Shown here piece by piece: positions 56,274-64,000 of a DNA stretch of 64,000 nt; position 1 is the first letter of the stretch; each line of letters begins with the position of its first letter. The notes under the pieces were generated by a model that saw nothing but the letters and a program-made list of their open reading frames with translations, had not been told where the DNA came from and did no database searches. A program made the position numbers and the translations under genes. Origin of the DNA: Novosphingobium sp. ST904. GTDB taxonomy: Bacteria > Pseudomonadota > Alphaproteobacteria > Sphingomonadales > Sphingomonadaceae. Where the stretch lies: positions 98,423-162,422 of the forward strand of contig NZ_LGJH01000159.1 in assembly GCF_001298105.1 (NCBI RefSeq), written 5' to 3'.

Positions 56274-58277
56274 ATGATGGCGACAATCTCATCGGATAAG
56301 GGCTCATCGGGCTCATCGGGCTCATCGGATAAGGGCATCTTCTCCGGCGCGGCGGGCGGAGCGCCGGATGCACCGGCCGTGGAAGCGGTGGTCGTGCGCT
56401 TTGCCGGCGATTCGGGAGACGGCATGCAGCTGACCGGGGGGCAGTTTACGCTCTCCACGGCGCTTGCCGGGAACGATCTTGCCACTTTCCCGGATTTCCC
56501 CGCCGAAATCCGGGCACCGCAAGGGACGCTGTTCGGGGTCTCGGCATTCCAGATCAATTTCGGCTCGAGCGAGATCACCACGGCGGGGGATGCGCCGGAC
56601 GTGCTCGTTGCCATGAACCCGGCAGCGCTCAAGACCAACATCCACGCGCTGAAGACCGGCGGGCTGGTCATCATCGACACGGGCGAGTTCGGCAGGCGCA
56701 ATCTCGAAAAGGCGAAGTATGCCGAGAACCCGCTGGAAGACGGAAGTCTCGCCAGATGGGATGTGCTGGCATTCGACATTTCGGCGTTGACGCTCGAAGC
56801 GGTGAAGCCTTTCGGCCTCGGCAACAAGGAGGCGCTGCGCTGCAAGAACATGTGGACGCTCGGCCTCGCGCTGTGGATGTTCGATCGTGACCGGCAGCCG
56901 CTGGTGGACTGGCTCACGGCGAAGTTCGCGAAGGAGCCGGTCCTTGCCCAGGCGAACATCGCCGCCCTCAATGCCGGACACGCCTATGGGGAGACGGCCG
57001 AAATCGCCGGGCCGCTTCGCAAGCTGCATATCGATCCCGTGCCTGCCGAGCCGGGCCTCTACCGCACGATCACCGGCGCCGAGGCGATCTCGCTGGGGCT
57101 GGTCACCGGCTGCCGCCTGGCCGAACTGCCGATGTTCTTCGGCGGCTATCCGATCACGCCCGCCTCGGCGATCCTGCATCATCTCGTGAAGATGAAGGAG
57201 TTCGGCGTCACCACGTTTCAGGCCGAGGACGAGATCGCCGCGATCTGCTCTGCCATCGGGGCGAGCTATGCCGGGCAGCTTGGCGTAACCTCGTCCTCCG
57301 GTCCCGGAATCGCGCTGAAGGGTGAGGCGATGGGTCTGGCAGTGATGACCGAATTGCCGCTGGTGATCGTCAACTCCCAGCGCGGTGGTCCTTCCACCGG
57401 ATTGCCGACCAAGACCGAGCAATCGGACCTCTATCAGGCCGTCTACGGCCGTAACGGCGATGCACCGCTGCCGGTGATTGCCGCGCGTTCGCCGGCCGAT
57501 GCCTTCGAATGCGCCATCGAGGCCTGCCGCATCGCCACCCGCTACATGACGCCGGTGATCCTGCTGACGGACGGCTATATCGGCAATGCGTCCGAGCCCT
57601 GGAAAGTCCCCGATCCCGACAGCTTCGAGCCGTTCCCCGTCCGCTTCCTGGAGGAGAGGAACGGCGGGGACCGCGTGCTGCCCTACAAGCGGGACGAACG
57701 CGGCGTCCGCCCCTGGATCAGGCCGGGTACGCCCGGCCTCATGCACCGCATAGGGGGAATCGAGAAGGCGGTGGACAGCGGAAACATCGACTATGCGCCA
57801 GACGTGCATCAACTCCAGACTGATGCGCGCAAGGCCAGGATCGACGGCATAGCCCAAACCGTTCCGCCGCAGGAAGTCTGCCTGGGCGAGGCGAAGGGAC
57901 GGCTGCTGGTGATCGGCTGGGGATCGACATTCGGGCCGATCCATCAGGCCGTCCGGCGCGCCCGCGGGCTGGGGCTCGACGTCAGCCATGCCCATGTCCG
58001 CCATATCTGGCCGCTGCCCGGAAATCTGGGCGAGCTGCTGTCCGGGTTCGAGCATATCCTGGTGCCGGAAATGAACACCGGGCAGTTCAAGACGCTGCTG
58101 CGCGACCGCTTCCTCGTGGATGCCGTATCGCTGGGCAAGACGAGCGGCCAGCCTTTCGCGATCGCCGAACTGGAAACGGCGATCTTCCGGTTCTTCGACG
58201 GGGTGCCCGGAAACGAAGGCGGCGAAGTGGCGGTCAATGAAAGCCAGCTTCCCGCGCCCGAAATCGAACAGCCCTGA
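56274..58277 (+). CDS. korA: 2-oxoacid:ferredoxin oxidoreductase, fused gamma-alpha subunit
   Basis: A 667-residue subunit. After a low-complexity N-terminus (Ser/Gly repeats, from the 9-bp tandem repeat at 56289-56336), a gamma domain begins (VVVRFAGDSGDGMQLTGGQF). The alpha (pyrimidine-binding) domain follows with FFGGYPITPASAILHHLVKM, then TSSSGPGIALKGEAMGLAV and VNSQRGGPSTGLPTKTEQSD. The C-terminal domain has LLVIGWGSTFGPIHQAV. The enzyme oxidises 2-oxoacids, probably 2-oxoglutarate, to acyl-CoA with ferredoxin as acceptor, or runs in reverse. It is 23 bp before korB. GGGAGAGGACG precedes the start. Confidence 0.93.
   Translation: MMATISSDKGSSGSSGSSDKGIFSGAAGGAPDAPAVEAVVVRFAGDSGDGMQLTGGQFTLSTALAGNDLATFPDFPAEIRAPQGTLFGVSAFQINFGSSEITTAGDAPDVLVAMNPAALKTNIHALKTGGLVIIDTGEFGRRNLEKAKYAENPLEDGSLARWDVLAFDISALTLEAVKPFGLGNKEALRCKNMWTLGLALWMFDRDRQPLVDWLTAKFAKEPVLAQANIAALNAGHAYGETAEIAGPLRKLHIDPVPAEPGLYRTITGAEAISLGLVTGCRLAELPMFFGGYPITPASAILHHLVKMKEFGVTTFQAEDEIAAICSAIGASYAGQLGVTSSSGPGIALKGEAMGLAVMTELPLVIVNSQRGGPSTGLPTKTEQSDLYQAVYGRNGDAPLPVIAARSPADAFECAIEACRIATRYMTPVILLTDGYIGNASEPWKVPDPDSFEPFPVRFLEERNGGDRVLPYKRDERGVRPWIRPGTPGLMHRIGGIEKAVDSGNIDYAPDVHQLQTDARKARIDGIAQTVPPQEVCLGEAKGRLLVIGWGSTFGPIHQAVRRARGLGLDVSHAHVRHIWPLPGNLGELLSGFEHILVPEMNTGQFKTLLRDRFLVDAVSLGKTSGQPFAIAELETAIFRFFDGVPGNEGGEVAVNESQLPAPEIEQP
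56289..56336 (+). repeat. Short tandem repeat in korA
   Basis: Three copies of the 9-bp unit GCTCATCGG (56302-56328), flanked on both sides by related CTCATCGGATAAGGG units. In frame it encodes Ser-Ser-Gly-type repeats in the N-terminal tail; a unit gain or loss would stay in frame. Confidence 0.85.
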
Positions 58278-58300
58278 GCATTTCGGACGGAGACTTCCTC

Positions 58301-59314
58301 ATGAACGGCATGACCCCGATCGAGACGACGCTGAAAGACTGGGAAACGGATCAGGAAGTGCGCTGGTGCCCGGGTTGCGGCGACTATGCGATCCTGAAGG
58401 CGGTGCAGCGGACCCTGCCGTTGCTGGGCGCCGATCCGAAGAACACCGTGTTCGTTTCGGGCATCGGCTGTTCGAGCCGGTTCCCCTACTATGTCGAGAG
58501 TTACGGCTTCCACACCATCCATGGCCGGGCGCCGGCGGTGGCGACCGGGATAAAGCTGGCCAATCCCGAACTCGACGTCTGGCTGGTGACGGGCGACGGC
58601 GACGGCATGTCGATCGGCGGCAATCACACGATGCATATCCTGCGGCGCAATCTCGATTGCCAGATCATGCTGTTCAACAACGAGATCTACGGCCTGACCA
58701 AGGGCCAGTATTCTCCCACCAGCCGCACCGGCACGCCTTCGCCGACATCGCCGGCAGGGTCGGTGGACCGGCCGGCGAGCCCCTGTGCGTTCGCGCTTGG
58801 TTCGGGCGCACGCTTCGTGGCCCGCAGTTACGACGTTTCGAAAGACCTGCCCGAAGTGCTCCAGGCGGCCTATCGCCACAAGGGCGCGGCCTTCATCGAG
58901 ATTTTCCAGAATTGCATAGTCTACAACAAGGACCGCTTCGACGACTTCACGGCCAAGGCGGTCTCGGCGGACATGCAGGTCCAGTGCCGGGACGGTGAGC
59001 CGCTGCTTTTCGCAAAGGAAAGCAAGGGCCTGGCGCTCGATCCCGATACGTTTTCGCTGAAAGTCGTCGAGGTAGCCGGGGGTGACTGGCAGGCAGCGGG
59101 GGTGCTGGTCCACAATGCCCGGAATCGCGGGCTTGCGCATATGCTGGTCGAGATGCCGTTCGGACCGTTCCCCATGGCACTCGGCGTGATTTACGACGAT
59201 CCCGCGCCGACTTTCGAAAGCGCCGTGATCGCGGAGCGGGAGGGCCTGATCGCCGGAAAGTCCGCAGACCTTGGCAAATTGCTCGCGCGGGGCCAGACTT
59301 GGACGGTTTCCTGA
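58301..59314 (+). CDS. korB: 2-oxoacid:ferredoxin oxidoreductase beta subunit
   Basis: A 337-residue thiamine-diphosphate and Fe-S subunit. Cluster Cys residues are in RWCPGCGDYAIL and SGIGCSSRFPYY; ThDP binding is at VTGDGDGMSIGGNH with LFNNEIYGLTKGQ. The later Cys in FIEIFQNCIVYN completes the [4Fe-4S] set typical of this group. It forms the complete two-subunit enzyme with korA, 23 bp upstream. No separate ferredoxin or delta-subunit gene adjoins. Confidence 0.93.
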   Translation: MNGMTPIETTLKDWETDQEVRWCPGCGDYAILKAVQRTLPLLGADPKNTVFVSGIGCSSRFPYYVESYGFHTIHGRAPAVATGIKLANPELDVWLVTGDGDGMSIGGNHTMHILRRNLDCQIMLFNNEIYGLTKGQYSPTSRTGTPSPTSPAGSVDRPASPCAFALGSGARFVARSYDVSKDLPEVLQAAYRHKGAAFIEIFQNCIVYNKDRFDDFTAKAVSADMQVQCRDGEPLLFAKESKGLALDPDTFSLKVVEVAGGDWQAAGVLVHNARNRGLAHMLVEMPFGPFPMALGVIYDDPAPTFESAVIAEREGLIAGKSADLGKLLARGQTWTVS

Positions 59315-59338
59315 TCCACGTTCTCGAGGTCGCGTTTT

Positions 59339-60283
59339 CTGGACAATATCACTCACAGCCTTGTCGGCTGGGCGCTGGCGGAGACCGGTCTCATGCGGCG
59401 GAGCCGCAAGGGGCTGGCGGCCTGCGTGCTGGCGGCGAACATGCCGGATATCGACGTATTCTTCGGCTGGTCTCCCTGGGCACCGCTGGCGATGCACCGG
59501 GGCTTCACTCATGGCCTCGTCGGCGGCGTGCTGCTCATGCCGCCTCTGCTCGCGGCGCTGCTCTGGCTGTTCGATCGCTGGCAGGCGAAGCGCGGCAAGG
59601 TGTTCGCACGCGGGCCTCGGATGCACTTCGGCTGGCTGGTGACGCTATGCTACCTCGGCGCGCTGACCCATCCCCTGCTGGACCTCCAGAATGTTTATGC
59701 GGTCCAGTTGTTCTCGCCGATGAGCGGGGCGTGGTTCCATACCGACGGGCTGTTCATCATCGACCCGTGGGTCTGGATCGTGCTGGGGCTGGGCATCTGG
59801 CGCAGAAGGCGATCCGGCAGCGCCGTGCCCGCGATTGCCGCGCTGCTGGTCGTCCTGGCCTATATCGCCGCGAACATCGGCATCGCCCGGCTGGCCTATG
59901 AGGCGCCCGGTGTCAGGGCGGATCGGATCTTCGCCGGGCCGGAGCCGCTGGCTTTCTGGCGGCGCGAAGTGATCTGGCGGGAGGGCGGCATGATCGGGAA
60001 AGGCAGATACGACCTGTTGCGCAAGGCGGACGCCCTGATTTCGCGCGAACCGTTGCGGCCGGACAACATGGCCGATCCGCTGGTTCGCCGCGCTGCCGCG
60101 GCGAATCTCGAGGTCGCGCGGTTTCTGGCATGGTCGAACCTGCCGATGGCCGGGATCGAGCGACGGGGCTGCACCGCCCGCGTGACCTTCCGCGACGCGC
60201 GCTTCGAGGGGCCGCGTTTCGAGAACAGCTTCTCCGCCTCGGCAGAAGTTCCTACGGACGGTCCCGGTTGTGCGGGGCGGTGA
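59339..60283 (+). CDS. Metal-dependent membrane hydrolase (YdjM/DUF457-like), start codon apparently lost
   Basis: A family protein usually beginning MDN-x-THSLVGWAL. Here the frame reads LDNITHSLVGWALAE with CTG where ATG is expected at 59339; no ATG, GTG or TTG lies between that codon and the upstream stop. A missing A (TTTTC-A-TGG) explains it. An ATG at 59393 would drop the conserved His. Motifs: THSLVGW, NMPDIDVF, MHRGFTHGL and LTHPLLDL (metal-binding His/Asp), with five membrane helices. The corrected protein is about 314 residues. The end overlaps the convergent PAP2 gene by 32 bp. Function: putative zinc-dependent hydrolase in the membrane. Confidence 0.8.
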   Translation: MDNITHSLVGWALAETGLMRRSRKGLAACVLAANMPDIDVFFGWSPWAPLAMHRGFTHGLVGGVLLMPPLLAALLWLFDRWQAKRGKVFARGPRMHFGWLVTLCYLGALTHPLLDLQNVYAVQLFSPMSGAWFHTDGLFIIDPWVWIVLGLGIWRRRRSGSAVPAIAALLVVLAYIAANIGIARLAYEAPGVRADRIFAGPEPLAFWRREVIWREGGMIGKGRYDLLRKADALISREPLRPDNMADPLVRRAAAANLEVARFLAWSNLPMAGIERRGCTARVTFRDARFEGPRFENSFSASAEVPTDGPGCAGR

Positions 60284-60980
60284 ACTCGTCCGCGGCGTGA
60301 ACCATGGTCTGCGCGGGACGGTAGAGCAGGGCGCTGGCAAGGAACGACCAGCCCGCTCCGCCCAGCCAGCCCGCCATGACGTCGCTCGGCCAGTGGACGC
60401 CCAGCCAGACGCGGCTCCATGCAACGGCAAGGCTGAGCGCCATGGCCGCGGCAACCAGCGTATGGCGAACGCTTGCACGGGGGCTCAGCGCTGCGAAGGC
60501 GAGAGCCAGGGCGATGTAGGTGGAGGCGGCGTTGAAGCTGTGCCCGCTCGGGAAGCTGGCGCCGCCCGCTTCGGTGAGACGAAGCAGGATTTCGGGGCGC
60601 GGGCGGCCGAACAGTGCCTTGAACCCGATGTTGACGAGGCTGGCGCTCAGCACCGTCAGCGCCAGCAGCACCGCCTCGCGGCGGCAGCGCAGCCAGAACA
60701 GGGCGACGACTGCGCAGATCGTGTAGAGCTTGAGCTGGAGAAAGCCGCCCATCGCGGTCAGGTCGCGAACCCATTCCAGCAGCCATGTGGGGCCGAGCGG
60801 CCTCAGGTCCTCGGTGCGCCAGAACAGCAGGCCGATCCGGTCGAACTGCGCGGTTCGGCCGGTCGGCACGGCCCAGGCGAACAGGGCAAAGGCGGACCAG
60901 CAGGCAAGCGCCGCGATCAGCGCCTTGCGCGGGTCGATCCGGTGACGCGGAGCGATCGTTCTTTCGGAAGACAGGGTCAT
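60252..60980 (-). CDS. PAP2-family membrane phosphatase
   Basis: A 242-residue protein with six hydrophobic helices and all three phosphatase motifs: KALFGRPRPE (KxxxxxxRP), FPSGHSF (PSGH) and SRVWLGVHWPSDV (SRxxxxxHxxxD). PAP2 enzymes dephosphorylate lipid phosphates such as phosphatidic acid or undecaprenyl pyrophosphate on the periplasmic side. Its start is only 17 bp from the divergent photolyase start. Confidence 0.92.
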   Translation of the reverse strand: MTLSSERTIAPRHRIDPRKALIAALACWSAFALFAWAVPTGRTAQFDRIGLLFWRTEDLRPLGPTWLLEWVRDLTAMGGFLQLKLYTICAVVALFWLRCRREAVLLALTVLSASLVNIGFKALFGRPRPEILLRLTEAGGASFPSGHSFNAASTYIALALAFAALSPRASVRHTLVAAAMALSLAVAWSRVWLGVHWPSDVMAGWLGGAGWSFLASALLYRPAQTMVHAADEFTAPHNRDRP

Positions 60981-60997
60981 TGGCCTAGGGAACGCCC

Positions 60998-62397
60998 ATG
61001 AGTGATACGCGTTCCGGCTCCATGAAATCCCCCGTCATCGTTTGGCTGCGGCGCGACCTGCGCCTCTCGGACCAGCCTGCCATCGCCGAAGCCGCCAGCC
61101 AAGGGGCCGTTATCCCGGTCTACGTTCTCGATGACGAGACCCCCAGGCATCGCCGGATGGGAGCGGCTTCGCGCTGGTGGCTGCATCACTCGCTGGAAAG
61201 CCTTGATGCAGCTCTGCGTGAAAAGGGATCGCGCCTTGTCCTGCGCAAGGGGCGCAGCGAGGATGTGCTGGCCGAAATCGCGCGGGAAACCGGCGCCACC
61301 GCGGTTCACGCGCTGCACCATTACGAGCCCTGGTGGCGCAACGCCGAAAAGGCGGTAGCCAAGGCGATCGACCTCCATCTCCACCACGGCAATTATCTGG
61401 TGCCGCCCGGCGCGGTGACGAACGGTTCCGGGCGGCCTTACAAGATCTACACGCCGTTCTGGCGGGCGCTGCACGAACGCCTGCCGCCGGTGGAGCCGCA
61501 TCCCCGTCCGCATCGGCTCGAAGCGCCGGACGAATGGCCCGCGTCGGACCGTCTGGCGGACTGGAGCCTGCTGCCGGCGAAGCCCGATTGGGCGGGCGGC
61601 ATGCGGGACATGTGGGAGCCGGGAGAGCACGGTGCGCACAAGCGGCTGGATGCCTTCCGGGAGGAAGCCGCAGCTTACGAGGCGCAGCGCAACCTTCCTT
61701 CGGTCGAAGGCACCTCCTTCCTTTCCCCGCACCTCCATTTCGCGAGATCTCGCCGGGGCAGGTGTGGCACGCGGTCGCCGGAGCGGGGGGCTCCGTGGAA
61801 ACCTTTCTCGGCGAACTGGGCTGGCGCGACTATGCGCAGAACGTGATCCTGCAACTGCCCGAATATGGCAGTCGCCCGGCGAAGGAGGACTTCGCCCACT
61901 TGCACTGGCGCACGGGCAAGGGGGCCGAATCGGACCTTCGCGCATGGCAGCGGGGCAGGACCGGCTATCCCATCGTCGATGCCGGAATGCGGCAGCTCTG
62001 GCACACCGGCTGGATGCACAACCGCGTCCGGATGATCGCGGCCAGCTTCCTCATCAAGCACCTCCTGATCGACTGGCGCGAAGGCGAGCAGTGGTTCTGG
62101 GATACGCTGGTGGACGCCGATTACGGGTCCAATGCGGTGAATTGGCAGTGGTCCGCAGGGTCCGGCGTCGACGCGCAGATGTTCGTGCGGATCATGGCGC
62201 CCCTCTCGCAGTCGGAGAAGTTCGACGCGGCGGCCTACATTCGGGAATGGGTACCGGAACTCAAGGACCTGTCCGATCAGGATATCCACGATCCGCCCGC
62301 CGGCCGGCGCCCGGCAGGCTATCCCGCAAAGCTGGTCGAGCACCGCGACGGACGGGAGCGTGCGTTGGCCGCATGGGCCCGTTCGAAAGGCAATTGA
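60998..62397 (+). CDS. phrB: Deoxyribodipyrimidine photolyase, frame broken near 61742
   Basis: A class I CPD photolyase. The N-terminal antenna domain (VIVWLRRDLRLSDQPAIAEA; ALHHYEPWWRNAEK) runs to HLHF, where one G is missing at 61742. Restored, it continues GEISPGQVWHAVA. FAD- and DNA-binding signatures follow: GWRDYAQNVILQLPEYGSRP, GRTGYPIVDAGMRQLWHTGW, MHNRVRMIAASFL, and the Trp-rich WFWDTLVDADYGSNAVNWQW. Corrected length is 466 residues. An internal ATG at 61022 is an alternative start. It lies 52 bp before the cfa-like gene. Confidence 0.9.
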
Positions 62398-62449
62398 TGG
62401 CACGACCTAAGCAATTGCCCGTGGCCATTTTCCGGATAATATCGGCAGC

Positions 62450-63755
62450 ATGAACGCACAGGCGCCAGGCAGGGGTGAGGAACTGGTCGAGGGCGGCCGG
62501 TCCATCGGTGTCGGTCCTCAATGGCTGGCCAGGCTCTGGTCGGGCGGGGTGGACAAAGTGCTGGACCGGATCGACCGGGGGCTGGAGCGCGGGGCCATCG
62601 AGGCCACGCTTCCCGGCGGCGAAACGCGTCTGCTCGGCGGCCGGGCCCCGGGATTCGAGGCCGCCGTGGAAATCCGGAGCTGGCGCGCCTTGCTGCGCCT
62701 CGCCACGGCAGGTTCGGTCGGCTGGTACCAGGCCTGGGAGGCCGGTGAATGGGACAGCGCGGACCCGGTGCCGATCTTCGCGCTTTTCATGGACAATGCC
62801 ACCAGCCTCGGCGACGTGGGACGCGCCCATGGCCCATGGCGCGCGGCGGCGCGCTTCGTGCACTGGCTCCACCGCAACACCGCGCGGCGCACTGCGCAAC
62901 ATCCACGCCCATTACGACCTCGGCAACGACTTCTACGAGCAGTGGCTGGGCGAAACGATGCTCTATTCGAGCGGCATCTACCCGAAGCCGGGAAGCGGCC
63001 CGAATGCGCTGAGCCAGTTCGTCAGCGAACTCGACATGGCGCAGTCCAACAAGATCGGCGCGATTGCCCACCGGCTGGCATTGCCGGCGGGCGGCCGGGC
63101 GCTGGAAATCGGCTGCGGCTGGGGCACGCTTTCCGCCTTCCTGGCCGAAACCGAGGGTGCCCATGTCGATGCCATCAGCCTTTCCGAAGAGCAGCTCGCT
63201 TACGCGCGCCAGCGTTGGAGCGGCAGGATCGAGGCAAGCGGCGGCCGGGTGGACTTTCGCAAGCAGGATTACCGGGACGTTGCGGGCAGGTATGACGCGA
63301 TTGCCTCGGTCGAGATGGTCGAGGCGGTCGGGCGCCGGTTCTGGCCCGATTTCCTGGACTGCGTGGCCCGCAACCTGAAACCCGGCGGCAGGGCGGCGAT
63401 CCAGTACATCGTCATTCGGGACGATCTCTTCGAGGCTTACGCCCGAAGCGCGGACTTCATCCAGACCTTCATCTTTCCGGGCGGCCTGCTGATCCACGAA
63501 CCGGAATTCCGCCGCCTGGCCGAGGAACGGGGGCTGGCGTGGGAAGACCGGCAGGGCTTCGGGCTCGACTATGCCCGCACGCTTTACGAATGGCGTCGCA
63601 ATTTCGATGCAGCGGTAGAAGAGGGGCGGTTGCCGGCGGGATTCGACGAACGTTTCGTCCGGCTCTGGCGGTTCTATCTGATGTATTGCGAAGGCGGCTT
63701 CATGGGCGGCGGCATCGACGTGGCGCAAGTGACGCTGGTGAAGACTGCAACCTAG
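62450..63755 (+). CDS. cfa: Cyclopropane-fatty-acid synthase-family methyltransferase, frame broken near 62885
   Basis: A SAM-dependent enzyme that adds a methylene bridge to unsaturated phospholipid acyl chains. The N-terminal lipid-binding part (SWRALLRLATAGSVGWYQAW) is in one frame to HRNT. Two bases are missing at 62879-62890 (CCC to CC and CC to C would explain it); corrected, it reads RRGALRNIHAHYDLGNDFYE. The SAM site LEIGCGWGTLSAFLAE, the VEMVEAVG motif and C-terminal YCEGGFMGGGIDVAQV are intact. Corrected length is 435 residues. The photolyase-cfa pairing matches the singlet-oxygen response gene set of other alphaproteobacteria. Confidence 0.88.
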
Positions 63756-63903
63756 GCGGCCTGGACGAATTTCCAGCCTGAATCGACTTTCGCTATGGGG
63801 TAGACACGTAAACCGGCTGAACGGCAGGCAAGGGTGGATAGCGGACTGTCGGGTTCGGATTTTAAAACACCAGTTGCTGATGCCAAATCCGCACCCAGAT
63901 CTT

Positions 63904-63932
63904 CGTCATTCCCGCGAAGGCGGGAATCCAGT
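63904..63932. repeat. REP-like dispersed palindrome
   Basis: Contains ATTCCCGCGAAGGCGGGAAT (63908-63927), an 8-bp stem with a GAAG loop, flanked by CGTC and CCAGT. I recall this element as frequent in intergenic regions of sphingomonads and other proteobacteria. Only one copy is in this window. It lies just beyond the stop of the partial right-edge gene and may act as its terminator. Confidence 0.6.
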
Positions 63933-64000
63933 CAACGCAACGCTTCGAAGCCAAAGTCGATGGCGAGATCGCGCCACTGCGGATTGCCTTCTTCGATCAA
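63932..64000 (-). CDS. Unidentified protein, C-terminal fragment
   Basis: The window edge cuts this gene: only the last 22 residues (ending RDLAIDFGFEALR) and the stop remain. The frame is open to the edge, and the composition looks protein-like. The family cannot be determined from so short a piece. Confidence 0.45.
   Translation of the reverse strand: MIEEGNPQWRDLAIDFGFEALR

Noticed and set aside
56289..56336. Possible CRISPR-like or phase-variable repeat
   Set aside because: Units are 9 bp, directly adjacent, without spacers, and a multiple of three inside a coding region.

Overview
The window looks like chromosomal DNA from a high-GC alphaproteobacterium of the order Sphingomonadales, most likely Novosphingobium or a close relative. 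The reasons are the ribosomal gene order (str-S10-spc-alpha without rpmJ or rpsD), a SciP-family CtrA inhibitor with a CtrA box upstream, an extended IF-1, a subclass B3 metallo-beta-lactamase, and Sphingomonad-type small hypothetical genes. No rRNA, tRNA, CRISPR array, insertion sequence, integrase or prophage gene was recognised.

Layout. 1-6.9 kb: part of an exopolysaccharide locus (flippase, Wzy-type polymerase/ligase, PL1 polysaccharide lyase, GT4 glycosyltransferase, outer-membrane barrel, Wza-like export lipoprotein). 7.2-11 kb: cold-shock protein, IF-1 and several small hypothetical genes around a gene-poor 1-kb stretch. 11.5-34.0 kb: the ribosomal supercluster rpsL-rpsG-fusA-tuf, rpsJ to rpmD, rplO-secY-adk, rpsM-rpsK-rpoA and rplQ. 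Three non-ribosomal genes sit inside it: a secreted protein between tuf and rpsJ, an ankyrin-like lipoprotein between rpmD and rplO, and a diacylglycerol kinase between rpoA and rplQ. 34-43 kb: prolyl oligopeptidase, a TRIC/UPF0126 membrane protein, a cytochrome P450, DNA ligase, sciP, and a B3 metallo-beta-lactamase coupled to prmA. 43.3-46 kb: sdhC-sdhD-sdhA, closed by a terminator with no sdhB. 46-50.5 kb: an HdeD-like protein, a BlaI/BlaR1-like regulatory pair with a clear operator, and a YpfJ-type zinc peptidase. 50.6-63.8 kb: M28 peptidase, guaB, RsmB-like methyltransferase, TPR protein, rppH, korAB, a metal-dependent hydrolase, PAP2 phosphatase, photolyase and a cyclopropane-fatty-acid synthase. 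The right edge cuts an unidentified minus-strand gene.

The most important caveat is that about eleven genes are broken by what look like single missing bases, nearly all at G/C doublets. Affected genes include rpsE, guaB, sdhC and prmA. A free-living cell cannot have lost S5 and GuaB together, so the pattern points to consensus (sequencing/assembly) deletions rather than gene decay. I annotate most of these as genes with a broken frame and give the site of each break.

I did not find a convincing new defence, mobile or biosynthetic system. The best candidates for something undescribed are RNA-level: a roughly 350-nt leader packed with hairpins between rpsJ and rplC, terminator-like hairpins inside the ribosomal operons (rpsG/fusA and rpsQ/rplN), and the regulatory region upstream of sciP (CtrA box, GANTC site, 18-bp palindrome and a perfect 12-bp stem).
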